This document shows, piece after piece, positions 24,909-39,900 of a DNA stretch of 64,000 nucleotides. Made by a program: the position numbers and the translations under genes. Numbering within the stretch: the first letter of the stretch is position 1; each line of letters starts with the position of its first letter. The notes beneath the pieces were generated by a model. The model was not told where the DNA came from. It saw nothing but the letters and a program-made list of their open reading frames with translations, and ran no database searches. The stretch comes from Opisthocomus hoazin (taxonomy: Eukaryota > Chordata > Aves > Opisthocomiformes > Opisthocomidae), in assembly GCF_030867145.1 (NCBI RefSeq), contig NC_134417.1:9153577-9217576 (forward strand). The letters run 5' to 3'.

Positions 24909-27900
24909 CTGCAAGAAAATATTGTGGAGAATTACATAGCATTACTATAAGACCTAAAAGGTATTTCTGTAAGAAGCACAGAAGCAAAGACAGACATCCC
25001 TGGACAGAAGGCAGCAAAACCTGTTTAAACTATACTTGAGGAAAATGTCATAAAGAGTTATACCACCCTTCCAAGCCAAAAGCCAAACTCAGGGCTCAAG
25101 AGAGTCTTCTGGCAGTTCTCTGTAGCTCTGTTTTAAAAAGTTCTATGCAGTTTGTTATAAACACACTTACAGAAAAACAGGGACAGACTGGAACAGTTTC
25201 AGTTCTAGCATGCATGAAGGACGTATAGCTTAAGCACAGCAATATTCTAAATCAGTCTCATTTCCATGTCCCTGATATTACCAGGGCTTTTAGTGGCAGT
25301 GCTCCAAGAAGCCAGGTTGCTCAGAGTAAAGGCAGCCCACACGTTTCATCATGTCTGTGTCTTTAAGGCCACTGGCAGATTCTCTTACTACTGATGCCTG
25401 CTTTTTTTGCCCAGAGGACACCAACAGTAACCAGTTCTGACAGCTAGACTCCATACAGTGGAGTTAAAGGTCATTTCCTCATTCAGCTGCAGGAAGAACA
25501 GTCTGCAACAAATACAATTCTTGCTGCCCACAACAGTTAGCTTTGTAGCGACAGTTGTCAGAAAGAAAAAAGTATATACAAACATTTGTTCCCCATTAAA
25601 TATCTCTAATAAATGGAGTAAATAGGTACATGAATACCTTCACAATCCGGTCGCTCCCGCAAGTCACCATTAGCCCTCTGGAGATGTCCATGGACATGTG
25701 TGAAATGTTGTGTTTTCCTTCATGAAAGGTTGCCAAGGAAGTACGGCTGCAAGAGAACAATTCAAATGAAAGCCAGCTATCAGATGAACCTTGATAGCAT
25801 CATTATAACTGCGCAAAATAAACTTACAAGAAAATTAAGTTGCTCAAGTACTAATAAACCAGTCCTGAGAACTGCAGTGCCATATTAAAGAGGACAGAAT
25901 TAAATTACCAAGTCATGCTAAGACATTGCTTGTGTAGTTATACAGGTGTGACATTTCCTGGCCTTCTGCAGTCTGACTGTTCATAATATTAGAGCAGAAG
26001 GGGGACACTGTATTAGTAAATAATTCTAGTCTTGGTTATAAAGTCAAGCTCAGCTACATTTTTTCCTGCTGGCCATAGTGAGTCAACCAGTGCACAGCAC
26101 CTCCCTTTTTCAAAAAAACCCTAAACAAACAAAAAATCCCAACAAACTACAACAAAACAAACACACCAAACCCCAAACATCTCAAAAATTGGCATCTGAT
26201 TACTTTGGTCCTTTAGCACTCCAGGTGTCCAAGTAGGTGACAAGACGGTGGTGAACAGTGAAGTGCTGTTCGTAACAAGATAAAAAGGGGGTTCCTTCAC
26301 TGCTAAGAGCAGCTTACTGAGACCGCAAATGACATTTAACCGAACTTGCTTGCATGAGGAAAACAACGTTGGACTGTGAAGAATATTCCCGTAGAAACAG
26401 TTTTCGGTAAGTGTACATGAGCTGATGCATATACATCCTGGCAACTGCGATGCATTGTCAGGCACTCGTTTAGCATTTTAAGTGCAATCAATAGCCTTTA
26501 CTTGAAGGGAAATCTTGAGACAATCTGGACTCATGGAAAAGAAGAAATAAGGTGGATAAAAAAGTTGTTGTAATATCACATTTGAGCCAAATCAGCTTGC
26601 AGAGCCAGTTGAGGGATCTCTGTCACTGCAGTGCTTTGAGTGCCCAAGGCAAAGATGGCCTATTAGCAGAGCATCAGCTTGGTGTGTTTGTGTAGCACTG
26701 TGTGTGGATGGGGAGCAAGCACAAGTGTTTCCGCACCTCAGTAGTATTACTTTAATTTATTACTCCTTAATACTCACTCTTCATCCTTGATTGAGTCGAA
26801 ACAGGAATCACAGACACGGACCTGGAACTCAAATCCCATGATTGGGTAACTTGACCGTTTGGTACTGCACTTGCCACACACTGCTTGCCCACATTTTCTG
26901 CAATGATGCTTCATGAAGGAAGAAGAAAAAGAAAAAAATCACTATGTTGTGCCACTTGACCGCCTTATCCAGTGTTCACTGAACAACAACAACAAAGCTT
27001 CTGTTTTGCAACCTGTTAGGAAGATTTCCATTACTTCAAGCAAAGACCAGGGACCCTGTAGTTCTGAACAGTCTTCTTGGCTATTAATGCATTTACCTCC
27101 ACATTCTCCCCACCCATTCTCTTCTCCTTTTGCAAGCTCCTTCTAGGAGCAGCGAAAAAAAGAGGGTTGAACAAGCAACCAAGAAAATAACAGTCTAAGG
27201 AAGCCAGAAACAGGCGAGTGCCTTGGTGCCTGTCCAGTCCCTCCAGAAAGAAAGCTATCTGGGAAGCTTTCACATTCCAGCCCAGTAAGAGTAGGGCCAT
27301 CACTGCTTCACTGCACTGAGTACCTTACAACCTGTTAGGCTGCAATTTGCTCAGTTATGGGGCATTGTGTCCACTTCACATGACAGGATTAGCTGTCCAC
27401 AACTCCAGTGTACAGAAATACACAGAGAAATCCAGCAGAGCACTCCTAGCACAGCCTGCTTTGCCCTATGATAGAAGTTTGATGCAACACTTTCCACAGA
27501 ATTTGGAAATTTCTTAGCACTGCCTAGAACCTGTGACCTGTCAATAAACCCTCGCTTCAAAGCAACACAAAATAACCAACCGTTCAAAAGATCTAACGGC
27601 TTTAGTGGTTTTCTGTTTGCATTTTGCTTAAGTGTTGAAGTACATCTAAACACTCAAACCAGTGATCTCACCTGTCTCAACCCTAATGTCTTTGTGTCCC
27701 ACATTTGCTTTATATTCCAGAAGAAAGGTTGTTCACACTTCTGACAGGAATCACTTTCTAGCCATTGAGGAGCCTACAAAAGAGCAAGAAATGCAAACAA
27801 TCAGAATTATTTTTCCTCATACGACAGCCAAGAAAGTTTGCTTTAAGAACTCAAAGTAAAGTTTTACTTGGCAAGATGCCCTGTCTCAACTCTGGACATT

Positions 27901-30900
27901 CTAACAATAGATTGCCTACGGTATAGTACATAGGAATTTTAGTACAAAAAACCCCAAACCCAAGACTACAGTTATTTGTTACCTACACACCTCCTATACT
28001 TTTTAAACCCACAGCAGTATGTTATGTTACTGCCTTAATAAGAAAACTACATCAAACATCTAAGTTATTAAACTTGCCGCAGGCCTTCAAAGACTGCTGC
28101 TCTGGTTGCCTAGATGATTTTTAAGGGCTAGTGTAATCCAAGTTGTAGAAGCTATGAGGCAGTCATCCCCTTTAAGAGGCAGGGTCCAGAAGTAAATTCT
28201 GAAGTAAATATCTTTTCTGCTTCCTTAGGATCCAGTTTGAAATAATTAAGAACTGCATTTTCCATACTGCCCACATCTTCATTAAGCATCCCTTCTCCCA
28301 CCCACATATTCTTCCTCCCATAAATGTCCAAATGAAAATAGTTAGAGCTTTTATACACTTCAGCCCTCTCAGATACTTAACTGAGTACGCAAGGGATAGA
28401 AAGAGAGGCATAATATTTTCAGTACACAGACTTGAATTAGAACATGTATATTCTGTACAATGTCACACGTCTGATGGGGGAGTCTCCCTGAAACCCAGCA
28501 GGAGGAAAGCTGGAAGAGCAAAGTAGCTTTTCTTCTCAATTTGCTTCCATCCATTGTTGACAGTAATTGAACAATAGTACTGTCAGTTGCACCACCATCT
28601 TGCCATGAATATTTATTAATACCAGATGTCCATCTTGAACTTTGATTGCATCCCCTTCCTTCCCCCACGCTAGTGGAAAATACTGTAAAGATTAGTAACA
28701 AGTCCAGCGTGGGGGGTGGGGAGGAGGGTAGAGGAAACAAGTCACCTCTCCACCAAGTGAGATGTTCCATATTGCTTCTTTCAGCTACTTACAATAGCAG
28801 TTTTCACTTAATAGCATTTTTGAGAAGACAATCCACTTTCTGGCTCCCTCTAACAAAAAAGCAGGATATCTACCTATTCTTTTCATCTTAATTTCAGGCA
28901 TTAAATAGGAGGTAAAAACCTGCCAACACTACCAACACTATTACCAACATACAGTTGGAACTGCCCAAGATAAATAGTACAACTGTCAGTGGAGTTACCA
29001 TTCTTTTTAATAAAAAAAACTCTGTCTTCTAGTCTTACGTGCATTAGTGTGTATTTGAAGATACCCTATAACATGACTCGCTAGCTAATGCTTTAGAGGC
29101 AGTATTTTCATCATTCTTCAAACATTTAGTTTCTTTGCTTTTGGATTTGGCTTGATTGTGTTTTTCCAATGAGTTGTCAGACATCACGGCTGTTCTAAGT
29201 TAACCGTATTATTTTAATTGTATTAAAACTGTCTATTATTTAGAAGATCCCTTAATTATTGTGTGCAGATCCAGAAGAGAAACAGCCACATCTTGTCTTC
29301 CCAATTGTATTATAAGTCAGTTCCTTGCAATTACAAAGACTCATAATATCACAGAAGTTCTGAAGAGAGATCATCATGCTGAAAACGTTAGGAGCATCAC
29401 ATACAGCATTCAGTGTGTTTAAGCTGACAGCTCAACACATGTCAGAAAAGTTCTTAATCATGACACTTGTATTTAAGGAAAAGCAACAGGGGAAGGAAGG
29501 CTGAGCCTTAAATACTGCTTTATGGGAGCAATCAAAACTAACTCCTATAATTATGATTTAACCAAAGATAGTAGTAATATACATCTTTTCAGCTCCTATG
29601 ATGGATGTGAACTGAAGCAGAAAGGACGTGCATGGCAGGCTCAGTTGCTATGTACCGAGGTCTTTAAGAAAATGTTGTCTGGGGACTGAATCTCTACATT
29701 CTGAATTGCACCTCAAGAACAGCAGGCTTGCCTGCTTTAGAGTGTTCCAGCAGCATAGGTTGCAGCCATTCCAGTGAACACACTGTCTCAAGCCTCTAAT
29801 CAGTCCCAAGCCTGTCCGGCACTTCTGTCCCAGGAATCTATCTACTGAAATGCAGCGTGGACAGCCACTAAAACAGAGGAGGTTTTAATAATATCATTCA
29901 GCCTTAAAGTTTCAGGCAATATGAGGAAAACAGCCTTCAGAACTAACTAAGCAAAGCCACATCAGCCTCTGAAAAGGGGAAAAAAAAATTTCTTTGACCC
30001 AGAACATGATCTTACCTCTTCTCGGCTGATATCCATGTTCCAAACAGCAATTCCTCCATCAGCTGAACAAGATACCAGCTGCCGTGTCAGCTGGATGTAA
30101 CAGATAGCCTGCACCTTGTCACTGCAAACAAAGTAGATGCTATTTACCCACAGGTATTTACTCTGTAGCTTAGTTTCCCAGCAAAACCCAATTTATCCTT
30201 GTAAACCTACCTAGGAAACCAAAACTGATTTCCAAACACTTTTCTAAGTCTACTAAGTAGAGCTATGAAGATGAGTGAACAGATGCCGTCACTACCCTAG
30301 CATCAGGATGTTGCCTAGAACAGTGTGCTTGCAGGCTTGACCAGAATACCAGAGGTACAGTTTCATGTTAACATCTCCTGGCAGTAAGCATTAACAGTGA
30401 GCTGAGTGTCAGCTGGCTCAGAATGTGCATGCAAATACTATTCTGTGCTGGCAAGGAGAGACAGTTATCAAAACAGAGACAAATGGAAAAATAAAAAGTA
30501 GTATTTGTTTCAAGATATAGCTAGGAAGCAGACAGAGCTTCCACCTTTGCTAACAAATCACAGTAAGTCAGTCTGTAGCTGCAAAGCAAAGCATGCATTC
30601 ACCAATAAGACAGTTTAATCCTAAATAAGGAGTCATGGCAAAATAAGCCTACCCTAAGAAACTAACAGGATCTTAACACTATTAGACTGCTCTGCAACAT
30701 GTAAGTTGAACTAAAAAAGCCATTCTGCTTCTCAAAAGAACTTACTTTCCCATTCAGTATGAAGTTTGATGCTAAGTGGGATGTTTGAAGAGAAACTAAC
30801 AGTATTATAAGTCTTCACCAGGATACATGATGCAGCAGTAACACCAGTATAAAGTCCTCCAGTCACTGACTTCAGTTACTTTTTTGTAACCAGTACTGTA

Positions 30901-33900
30901 TTATTAGTTCTTTAGCCATAAAACTAAATCCTCAAGATTTAACAAGAGTTCTAGGGCTAAGGCTATCAGTCTTGATCAAAGGTGGATGAAGGCATCTATG
31001 GAATTAGACAAGAGGAGAATGCACTATACAAATACATCTTTAAACATAAAGAAGATCTCTACTACCACTGCATTTCTAGGCAGAATATACCTTCATTGGC
31101 AAACTGCCTGTCAGACTGAATTAAGGCCCTGGATTTAAAAACGGCAGCTAGTGTTGTGTCTCTGTAAAAATAAAGAGTTGATTAAATACAGACAACCATC
31201 TACACAATCCACAGAACAGTGGAGATGTGACATGCTTTTCTGAAGTCTAGAGTCCCACCTCTGTAATTTAGCCAATCAGTTTAGAGAAAGAGACAGAGAA
31301 TAGGAACATATTGAAGCTCATTCTACATGGGTACATGAACATGCTTACACATGAAGTTTCTAGACCCACCCTCACAGGCAACTCAGTGAACCATGCAACT
31401 TTTACATTAAGTTGAAGCAAGACAGTTTAGGATTTTTACTCATCTCTTCCTATAACCTACTTTTATGTGATATTCTCATCATCCTTAGTTTACAAGTATC
31501 AAACATGAGCAAAAAAACCCACCACTTGTCAGTAACGCTCTCCTAGTACTGATTATTATTCTTCTGCCTCAAAGTCTTCAGAGTTCTGCAAAAAGTTATC
31601 TTCTTCCTTATTCAAAAAGATTCAAATATCCTCTCATGCTATCTAGTCTTTCTGGGACTCTGTGTTCATTACAGAATGTGTAGAAAAAATACGACACCAT
31701 TACATACTGATGTCCCTGGAGCAGCAGCGTTCGCCCCTTCCTTCCACCAATATCCCACATGATAATGCTGTGATCAGAGGCACCTGAGAAGAGCAGTCGC
31801 TGAACAGGATCCCACCACAGGGAAGTAATACTTCCTAGGAAAGAACATTCTGCAGTTAGATCCGAGTCATTTCACAACACAATAATGCTCTTCTGGGCTA
31901 TTAAAGTGAAACCCGAGGTACTCCCTTACTGCTGTATCAGATATTGAAAGCCTTAAGGCAAAGGACAGCACGCAACCACAAGATACAGTCCTGCTAGAGA
32001 GGCAAAGAGCATTTGACAACAGAATAAAATATATCTAAGAAGAAAGTTGGATGCAAAGAATAAGCCAGAAAGTTCGAATTACTATCTTTCTGCCCTTTGT
32101 ATTTCGGTAGTCATTAAAGAGTCAGCAGGCTGCTATGCGATCTTTGGAAGAAGAAAAGTACTAAAACTTGCCAAGCAGAGACGAGTATCTACAATACAGC
32201 AGGGTGCTTGGTCAGTGGTTGCAGGACAGCACGCAGCGTTCACAGATAAACCAACTCCCTTAAATAACCATTTACAACCTTCAAATAGTCAGAATAAGAA
32301 GCTAAGCGACAGTTCCACTGCTGTTAACAAATCTGGCCACTAGGTACGAAATTACAACACTAGATTTCTGAAGGCCCAACCTGGCTCTGCACCTCATTAG
32401 TCAGACATAGAAAAAAACACGAGTCATCTGACAATAGCAGTCTTATTTTAAACCCATATGCATGGTAAGGTAGACAGGACACTAGAGAAGTAATTTTGTC
32501 ACTCATGCTGCCTATAGTTTTGAAGTTGCAGGAGCATTTTATTCCCTTACAGACATTCTTCCCTTTAAAGCAGCCTTCCACTGCTCAGTTGCCATCAAAA
32601 GCCTTGTTAGTCTGAAAGCAAGACAAATGGTAATTACAGCCCAAATAAGTCCTTTCTAGCTCTCTGGAGCAAGAAATTTTTCTTGCCTCCTTTAGGGCTA
32701 CACTGTTTTCAGACTGACCCATTTGGAAATAGTTGTCTCCGAGAGAAGAGTGACCACCCGCACCATAAAAGGCAGTTTGAGTATTATCTCAGCATTGCAC
32801 AGAATAGGCTGTCAAATATGAAGCATTCTGGAAGATGACTGTGTAAGGACAAGTTCTAAAACCATTTAAACTGCAAAGCAAACCATGCTTGCTTATGAAG
32901 TCACAGTTAGGCAAGAGCTAGAAAGGAGACAAGACGAAGTCAGACTTTTGAAGTCTGGCAAACACAGCTGCACTCAGAGAAGAGCTAGATGCTGTTTAGA
33001 GTTACCAGGCCTTGAGAATATTATGCAAATACTGTGTAGGAAAAAAGGTTACACATAATCTGTTGGGGTGTTCTCAGTGGGGTTTTTTTTGTGGTTCTTT
33101 TCTTTTAAAGCAAGAAAAGAGATGAAGGAGCCACTATTACACCAACTGAAGAGAAACATGTTTCTGCCCCTCAAATTTAATCATCTTCTGTACTAGACCA
33201 ATTCTTGTTTTGAGGATCACAATCCCCCAAGCCAAAGTTGTTTGCTATGCGGACAGCACTGCTGAAGTTGGTGCTTAGAAGCTCACTGCAACTCAATAGT
33301 TAGAATACACACTGTACATAGTGCCAAGTTGAGACATACTGCTTTCAGACTAACAGTAATATCTATCAGGGAGCTGCATTTCAACACAGACTAGTTAGTA
33401 CAAAAGAATACAGAGGTAAAGGAGTATCTAGAGCCAGGAGAATTATTTTGCTCTTAACTGAAACAACGTGAAATTCTGTTTGAAAGTAGAAGAGGCATTT
33501 ATCATTTGCAAATCTCAACTTGCTTCCCTCATTCAAAGCCAGATTTATCATTCTACACTCATCTGTAAATCAGGAGTCTACCCAGGTTAACCAAGTCTAC
33601 CCTATACTTACAGCTATTAAACAAGGCAGCCTGTTCCAGTGGATCAGAGACTTATGACCCAGTAACTCGCCCTCACCCAAACACAAACTAGTCAGCTGAT
33701 TTGAAAGTAGCCAATGCCACATGGTGAGAGGCATTAAGTCTTGTTTATTTCTCTCAGCATATTATTAAATTACATATTCTTCTGTGATCTGCACACTTCC
33801 CTTAGTCATTACAGCAAACAGTGGCTCCATATCATGTTACAGACTATTGGGTTCTTCAACTGATATAAGGACTTCAGCTATACTGCACAGGATGAGACAT

Positions 33901-36900
33901 TTGTCTTTGACTATACAGTTTTAGTTCTAAAAGGCTCTCTAGTTTTCTTGCATATAGCTTAGTTTCAGGTAAACACAAGACACTGAACTAGAGTTTCACA
34001 AAGACTGATCAGAACATCAAAGTCTGTATTGGGAAGAATTAAGTGGCTTTTCAGAATCTAGACTGGAGGTTTCTAAAGCTGTTTTAGGTATTATTATAAT
34101 ATTACCAGGTCTCCAGGAAGAAAAAAAAAAAAGTAACACATTTTCATCCTTTCTTTTCAATGTTGAGGAAACTAAAGTTTTTAAAGGTGGCCATCTAGTG
34201 GATAACTTGTGTTTAATTGAATGCATATGTTTACCCTTATTTTTCAAATATAATAAAAATACCTGTCAGTATTTATAAGGCTAAAATTTCTCCTCATCAA
34301 GAATGTGTCTGTTCTTTGAAAGGCAGTCATACGTAGAGCTAGCTTTTGATAACTTACTACCCTGCATTAGTTGTTTATCCAATATCTATGCTTAAGAGGT
34401 AGATATCCAACTGAATGTCTCATCCCAATTTACAGAAGAGGTCCTGTAATCTGGGTCAAGTGCAATTACGAGGGAGAGTTACTTTACCTTCATGCCCTTT
34501 GAGTGTTGTGATAACCGAGCACGTATTCTGCTCAAGCTTCAGGAGAGTGATCTGTCCAGAATAATCACCAACAAATGCATGCCGAGTTTCATAATCATAT
34601 CTGAACACCAGTCAAGGAGAAGCCTCATTTGCACGTAAGAGCATTTTATGGGACTGAAACAGATAGCACAGGTCTCAGCTACAGAGTCTTAACAAATTGG
34701 AAGAGAAATTTTAATATGCCAGATAAACATCTACACAATTACTTCTAAAGAATGTTGGAGACTGTAACAGTTAAGCATTTTCATTCCTCTCTTCTCATCC
34801 TTCTCTACATGTGTAAGTAAGACAGTATGGAAGATAAGTGAGAAATGTTTTAGAAAGCCACTGGAGAAGCCGTGAGATAACCCATCCCCTATTGTAAGGC
34901 AACCCAAGTAGATTTAGACCATTTCTATATTTACAGAATAGACACAAGAGATGCCAGAACTCCTCAGGCTACTTGTTGCAGTGCAGGGCTACCATTAGGA
35001 GCACCTCACTGGATACTGGGTGGCATTCACTCTTGCCTAGTATCTGCTCTCATAAACTTAGTTTTCTAGCATGTTATATTAGTTGATGCCCCCAGAACAG
35101 GAAAACTTAGATACAAGGATGTTGAGCCTGCACAGCTAGTTTGCCTTTCAGTGGAAGTACACTCCCAATGTTCTAGCTACTGAGCAGGTGAAACCACCTA
35201 TTTTTTGTTTTTGTTCTCTCACTCTTAAGTGTACTGATGCAGGTCCTTGAGCACGGTATGGAAGACTGAACAGTATTTCAGAAAGGGGTCTGTCATTTAG
35301 AGCTAACATAAAAGCCATACCACATCCTAACATGGGATCTATTAACAAGGTGGCACATCGGGCAAAAGCATTATACACCATAACAATTTTCTCATCCTCA
35401 GTTTTTGTCACTGTGCAACTACTACCTCCAGAAAATAAAGCATAGCAAGCTGGATGGGACCAGATCATTTGCCACCTTTAGAAGGCTTTTGCTATTTAGG
35501 ATATAAGCAAGAGCTACAAAAAACCCACGCAGCTGACACCACATAACCCAAGAGTTGTGTATCAACTCACCCGGCCTCCTGCAGCCGCACAAAAACACAA
35601 GCAGCAGCTAGCAAAGTAGCCTGTTCTACGCAACAGAAAAGCCTAACTTTAAAATTCAACGCACCAAAAAGCCCACCACTGTAAGTGAAAAAGCAGAGCT
35701 TTTGCCATCTGATAACATTCTGAAATCTCTTAAGCCTTCAGAATCTTGAGATAACAATTTGCTTTCAACAAATCCACTAAGTCCCTGAACATGTGAGCCT
35801 TTCTTCATCTTGGAAGTTCAGGCTAGCACTATCCCCACTAATCCAGTAAAGAATAGGCACTCTGCTGTGTTTTTCAGAAGCTTACACATAGGGACATTCC
35901 TAACGAACCTCCTGCTAGTGAGACCAAGCACCTAGTCCACACACCAGAAAGCTAGTTCTTCCACATGCAGGATGAATTACAATGCATTTTCAAATGTCAT
36001 GGTCTTCAGTGGAAATTTATTTTTATCTTGACAGAAAAGGTCATGTTCTTTTCTCCTTTTTCATAATGCACTGTTCCATTATTTGCAATAGCGTTAGCTA
36101 TAGAACCCATTGAATTCACACAGTGAGGCTCAGAGGCACCAGACTGCTCTGTGAGCGAGTCTCCTAACATGCACACATCCCCAGTATTAATGCAGTTCTG
36201 TGGTCCATTCAGCTGAGGTGAGCTGCACGTGAAATGTTCTGTGGGACACAAACCCCCTGAACTCTAAAACAAGGACACTAAAAAAGAGCAACAGCACAGC
36301 AATACAAACCTGTTAGCACTTCAGCCAGTAAGGCAGGGTCTGCACCCATGGGAGACCTCAGAAGGCTAGGCACGCTGCTGGCAACCAAGCAGTCAGCTTT
36401 CCTCCTAGTTTCTTCACACTACACAGGCATACAGCAATTCTAGAGAAGTCTTTATTTTTTCAAGATATGTAATCGACCTTTTTCAGCTTCTGAATCATGC
36501 CACTTCTACAACATTACGGCCATTAATCCCATACACCAACCAGTACCTCCAGTTACTGTCAGGCCACATCTAAACTGCCACCAAGTGCTAAAAAATAATT
36601 CTAGAATTTAATAGTTTTAGTATTTGACCCACATGCAAAAGCTTTGATATATGAACTACATTTTAAGCTAGTAGGTTTGTAAGTCTTTTACACAGGATAA
36701 AGAATGCCTGGAAGTACTGACAGCTGAATAGACAAGCGGAGTTCTTAAGCTACAAATGCTGCAGCTAAAAGCAGTCTGCAGGAAAGCAAACTGCAAGCAG
36801 ACAGATTACTACTAGTAATGAATAAAGTTTCAAATACCCTGTAGCTTAAAGACAGAAAAAGATAGCACGAGCAAAGACAGAACAATTAAAGGAGTCCAAA

Positions 36901-39900
36901 GGGTTTTCATGATGTTTTATGCTCTAGAAGGACTCCAATGCACACTGACATCTGTTAAACAAAGTGGCTTGCCCAGGAAGTATACAGGCCAGGCCACATA
37001 TAGAGTTACTAGTCACCCTCACAAGATGCTACAGACAAACATCTAAAAATTAGGAACTAGTACACACCACGATTTCTGTAACTCGAGGTCACAACATCCC
37101 CTTCTACTACCTAACAACAGCCAACGGAAATAAAGGCATTAAACATCTAACCAGAAAAAGGGTTTGCAGACTTGCAAGAGATTTTACTCTAGCTTTTTAC
37201 ACAAAAAGGAGGGAACAAATCGAGATAAAGGAAGAAAGTACTTTTCCATTTTCAGAGTAGCAATCATTTTTCAAAGGATACTGTAGACATGAAGCCCAAG
37301 AGGTGAAGTAATGTCTCCCCAGCATACTCCCACTCCTGGTGCACATCCAGCTGATACACTTGTCATGACCAGTGCTGATCACCCACTCTGATGTCAGGCA
37401 GAAAGTAATAGCAGACACTCGATTCTGATGAGCTGTGGGAAGAAAAAGATTCAGACTAGTCTTTCCTAAAAATCAAAGTAATGCGTTCTTATGTTCTAAT
37501 TCAGCGAGACATAGGTTGAAGATGATATCTAAGCAATGGCCCAGGGAGAAGTTTTTACCATCATACTGTACTTGCCTCTAGGCTGAACTAAAAGGTTAGC
37601 ACTGTTCTGTTTGGTATTTGCCTTCTGAATAGCTTAAGTGAACCAAACATGTCAGTTGGCTAATTTAAGCTTTTCTCCCATAGAGAGAAGCTGAGTTCAG
37701 CCCAGATACCCAAGATGCTCTGGTTAAGAAACAGGCAAACCCTCAGCTTCCTCCAGTTAAGCCAGGACTTCTGGCGAGAACGCAACACATCTAAAAACGT
37801 TCATTGCTTTCTTTAACTGTCTTTTTTCCTGACCCCAGGGGAGCTATGCTCAGATTCATGCTTTTAAGCACCTGAAAGTGTATTTAGTCCACTGCATTCA
37901 AACTGCTACACCTGTGACAGCAACCAAATCCTACCCAGCTTTCTTTAGAATGCTGCCACTAAGCAAGAAGTTACGTGAGCATTAGAAAAAAACCCCTCCT
38001 GGCCCCCAAGATGCAAGCACTTCCCTTGAATGAGTTGTGGAGTCATCTTCCCTAGGATAAAGGGGGGGGTTTGTTGCATTAAGAACAAGGTCTTTTTCTC
38101 CTAAGCAAGAACATTGCTTCTATCAGTGTCAGGAAGTCATAAGACAAACTGCTCTTTGTTTCACTACATAATCTGCAGTATTTAAGAGTCTCCTTCAGGA
38201 CTTTGATGTTAATATTACAATTTTAGCCAGCAAACAAGTTTTATATTTCTTTTAAAGATGTGCAGACAAATGCTGAAATTAGCTTCTCCACAAATATTAG
38301 AACAATCCCTACTCCCCATGTACTGGAAAAAATAAGACCTTTTTCATCCCTATTGCTCTCCTAAGATGAAGAGGAGGCAAGGACTCTTCTCTGCAGCTAG
38401 AAGTAACAGTGATTACAGAAAGTAAGGATGGAAACTACAAATACCAAAATGCACTTTTAAAGCTCTTACTCTAACGTTCATGCAGTATAATTACTCCACT
38501 TGAAAAGCAAAATCTGAACTCACTAGTTCTGGCTCATTGTACCGGCAGGCTAATGACGTACTGAACTTGATGATGACGACCGCAACTCAGACTCACCTGA
38601 CTGAGGATTACCCAATAACAGAACATATATCTTATGGCAGTTATCTCCAACGAAGTGACAACTAGAAAGTCAGTCAGATTTAAAGCATACTTGGACTTGA
38701 TTAATCTGTTATGGTGCCCAGTTTCCCAAGCATTTTGCATGCCTCCCCTTCACACAAATGTTAGTGTAGACACTGGTTAAGAGTTTACCTGGATAGGTCT
38801 TCACAAAGTTCATCTTATTAAAGTCCTCTGAAATATGAAACTCCTAAAAGCAAAGTGCACTGTTAGAAAAGATACCGCAGTGACATAAGCAATATTGATA
38901 CCCAAAAAACAGAAGTAATCTCACAGGCCACAATTTGCACAGCAGCAATATAGCTCACTAAAAACTAGCAGTTTCTCAGGCTACAGCATAGCACACTGAC
39001 ACACCAACTGTAAATTAAGGTTATTAGTGAACTACATTTTCAACATGGAGCATCCTTTCAAAACTAAGTTTGCTAAAGGGAGATTATAGGAAGAGATAAT
39101 ATCTCATTTGTCCTCAACAGGAATGAACAAAACTGTATCTTGTAGAACTCAGGATTTAAGTATCTAAGACTTCATAATGGGCAGATTTAAATGAAAGGCT
39201 CTATTTGATCCATCACACTTAGTGAAATTTTAAAAGTCTCAGCTTACCACTTTAAGTAGTTATCACTAGAATCACTATTCTGTGTAGTTCTGTGTAGGCT
39301 ATTCACAGTAGTTATCAGTAGAATCAGTAGTTATGACACTCATGCAGCACCCTGGCACCTTAAAGGACAGTTGCTATTTTGAACTTATTTCCATAGAGAA
39401 AGGAAACCATTAAAGCATCCGAGAGTCACAGGATTCCCTTCCTTTGCCAAAAAAAGAGGGGAAGAATAGACTCACTTTTTGTTCTGCCACATGTATCTGC
39501 TCTCCAGAAGAGGGAGAGAAATCACAGCAAGAGTATAGAAAGACAGAAGGCAGACCTCCCAGAAAGAAACCAACCCTGTCTCCTGTAATTTTAGAGCCAG
39601 CGTTGAAATTTCCACATCATAAAAAGATCTGCAGCAGGAAAACCCAGAGACGCGTGCATGGCAAGATATAGGCAGACCAAATACTTCTGGCCAGATGCAA
39701 GCTAGCTGCAGCTCACAACCCCGGTTAGTGCACCACTATGGTACTCTGCCCAGCTTAATGTACTCCTCAAAATAATTCCTTGACTGAGTGCAATAGTTTG
39801 GGTCCACTGCTACACTAATGGCTCAACGGCTTCTTGAGGCCAGCTGGCTCACATCTAGCCAGAAGAACCCTTGTTTATTTGCAGTCCTCCCATGTACATC

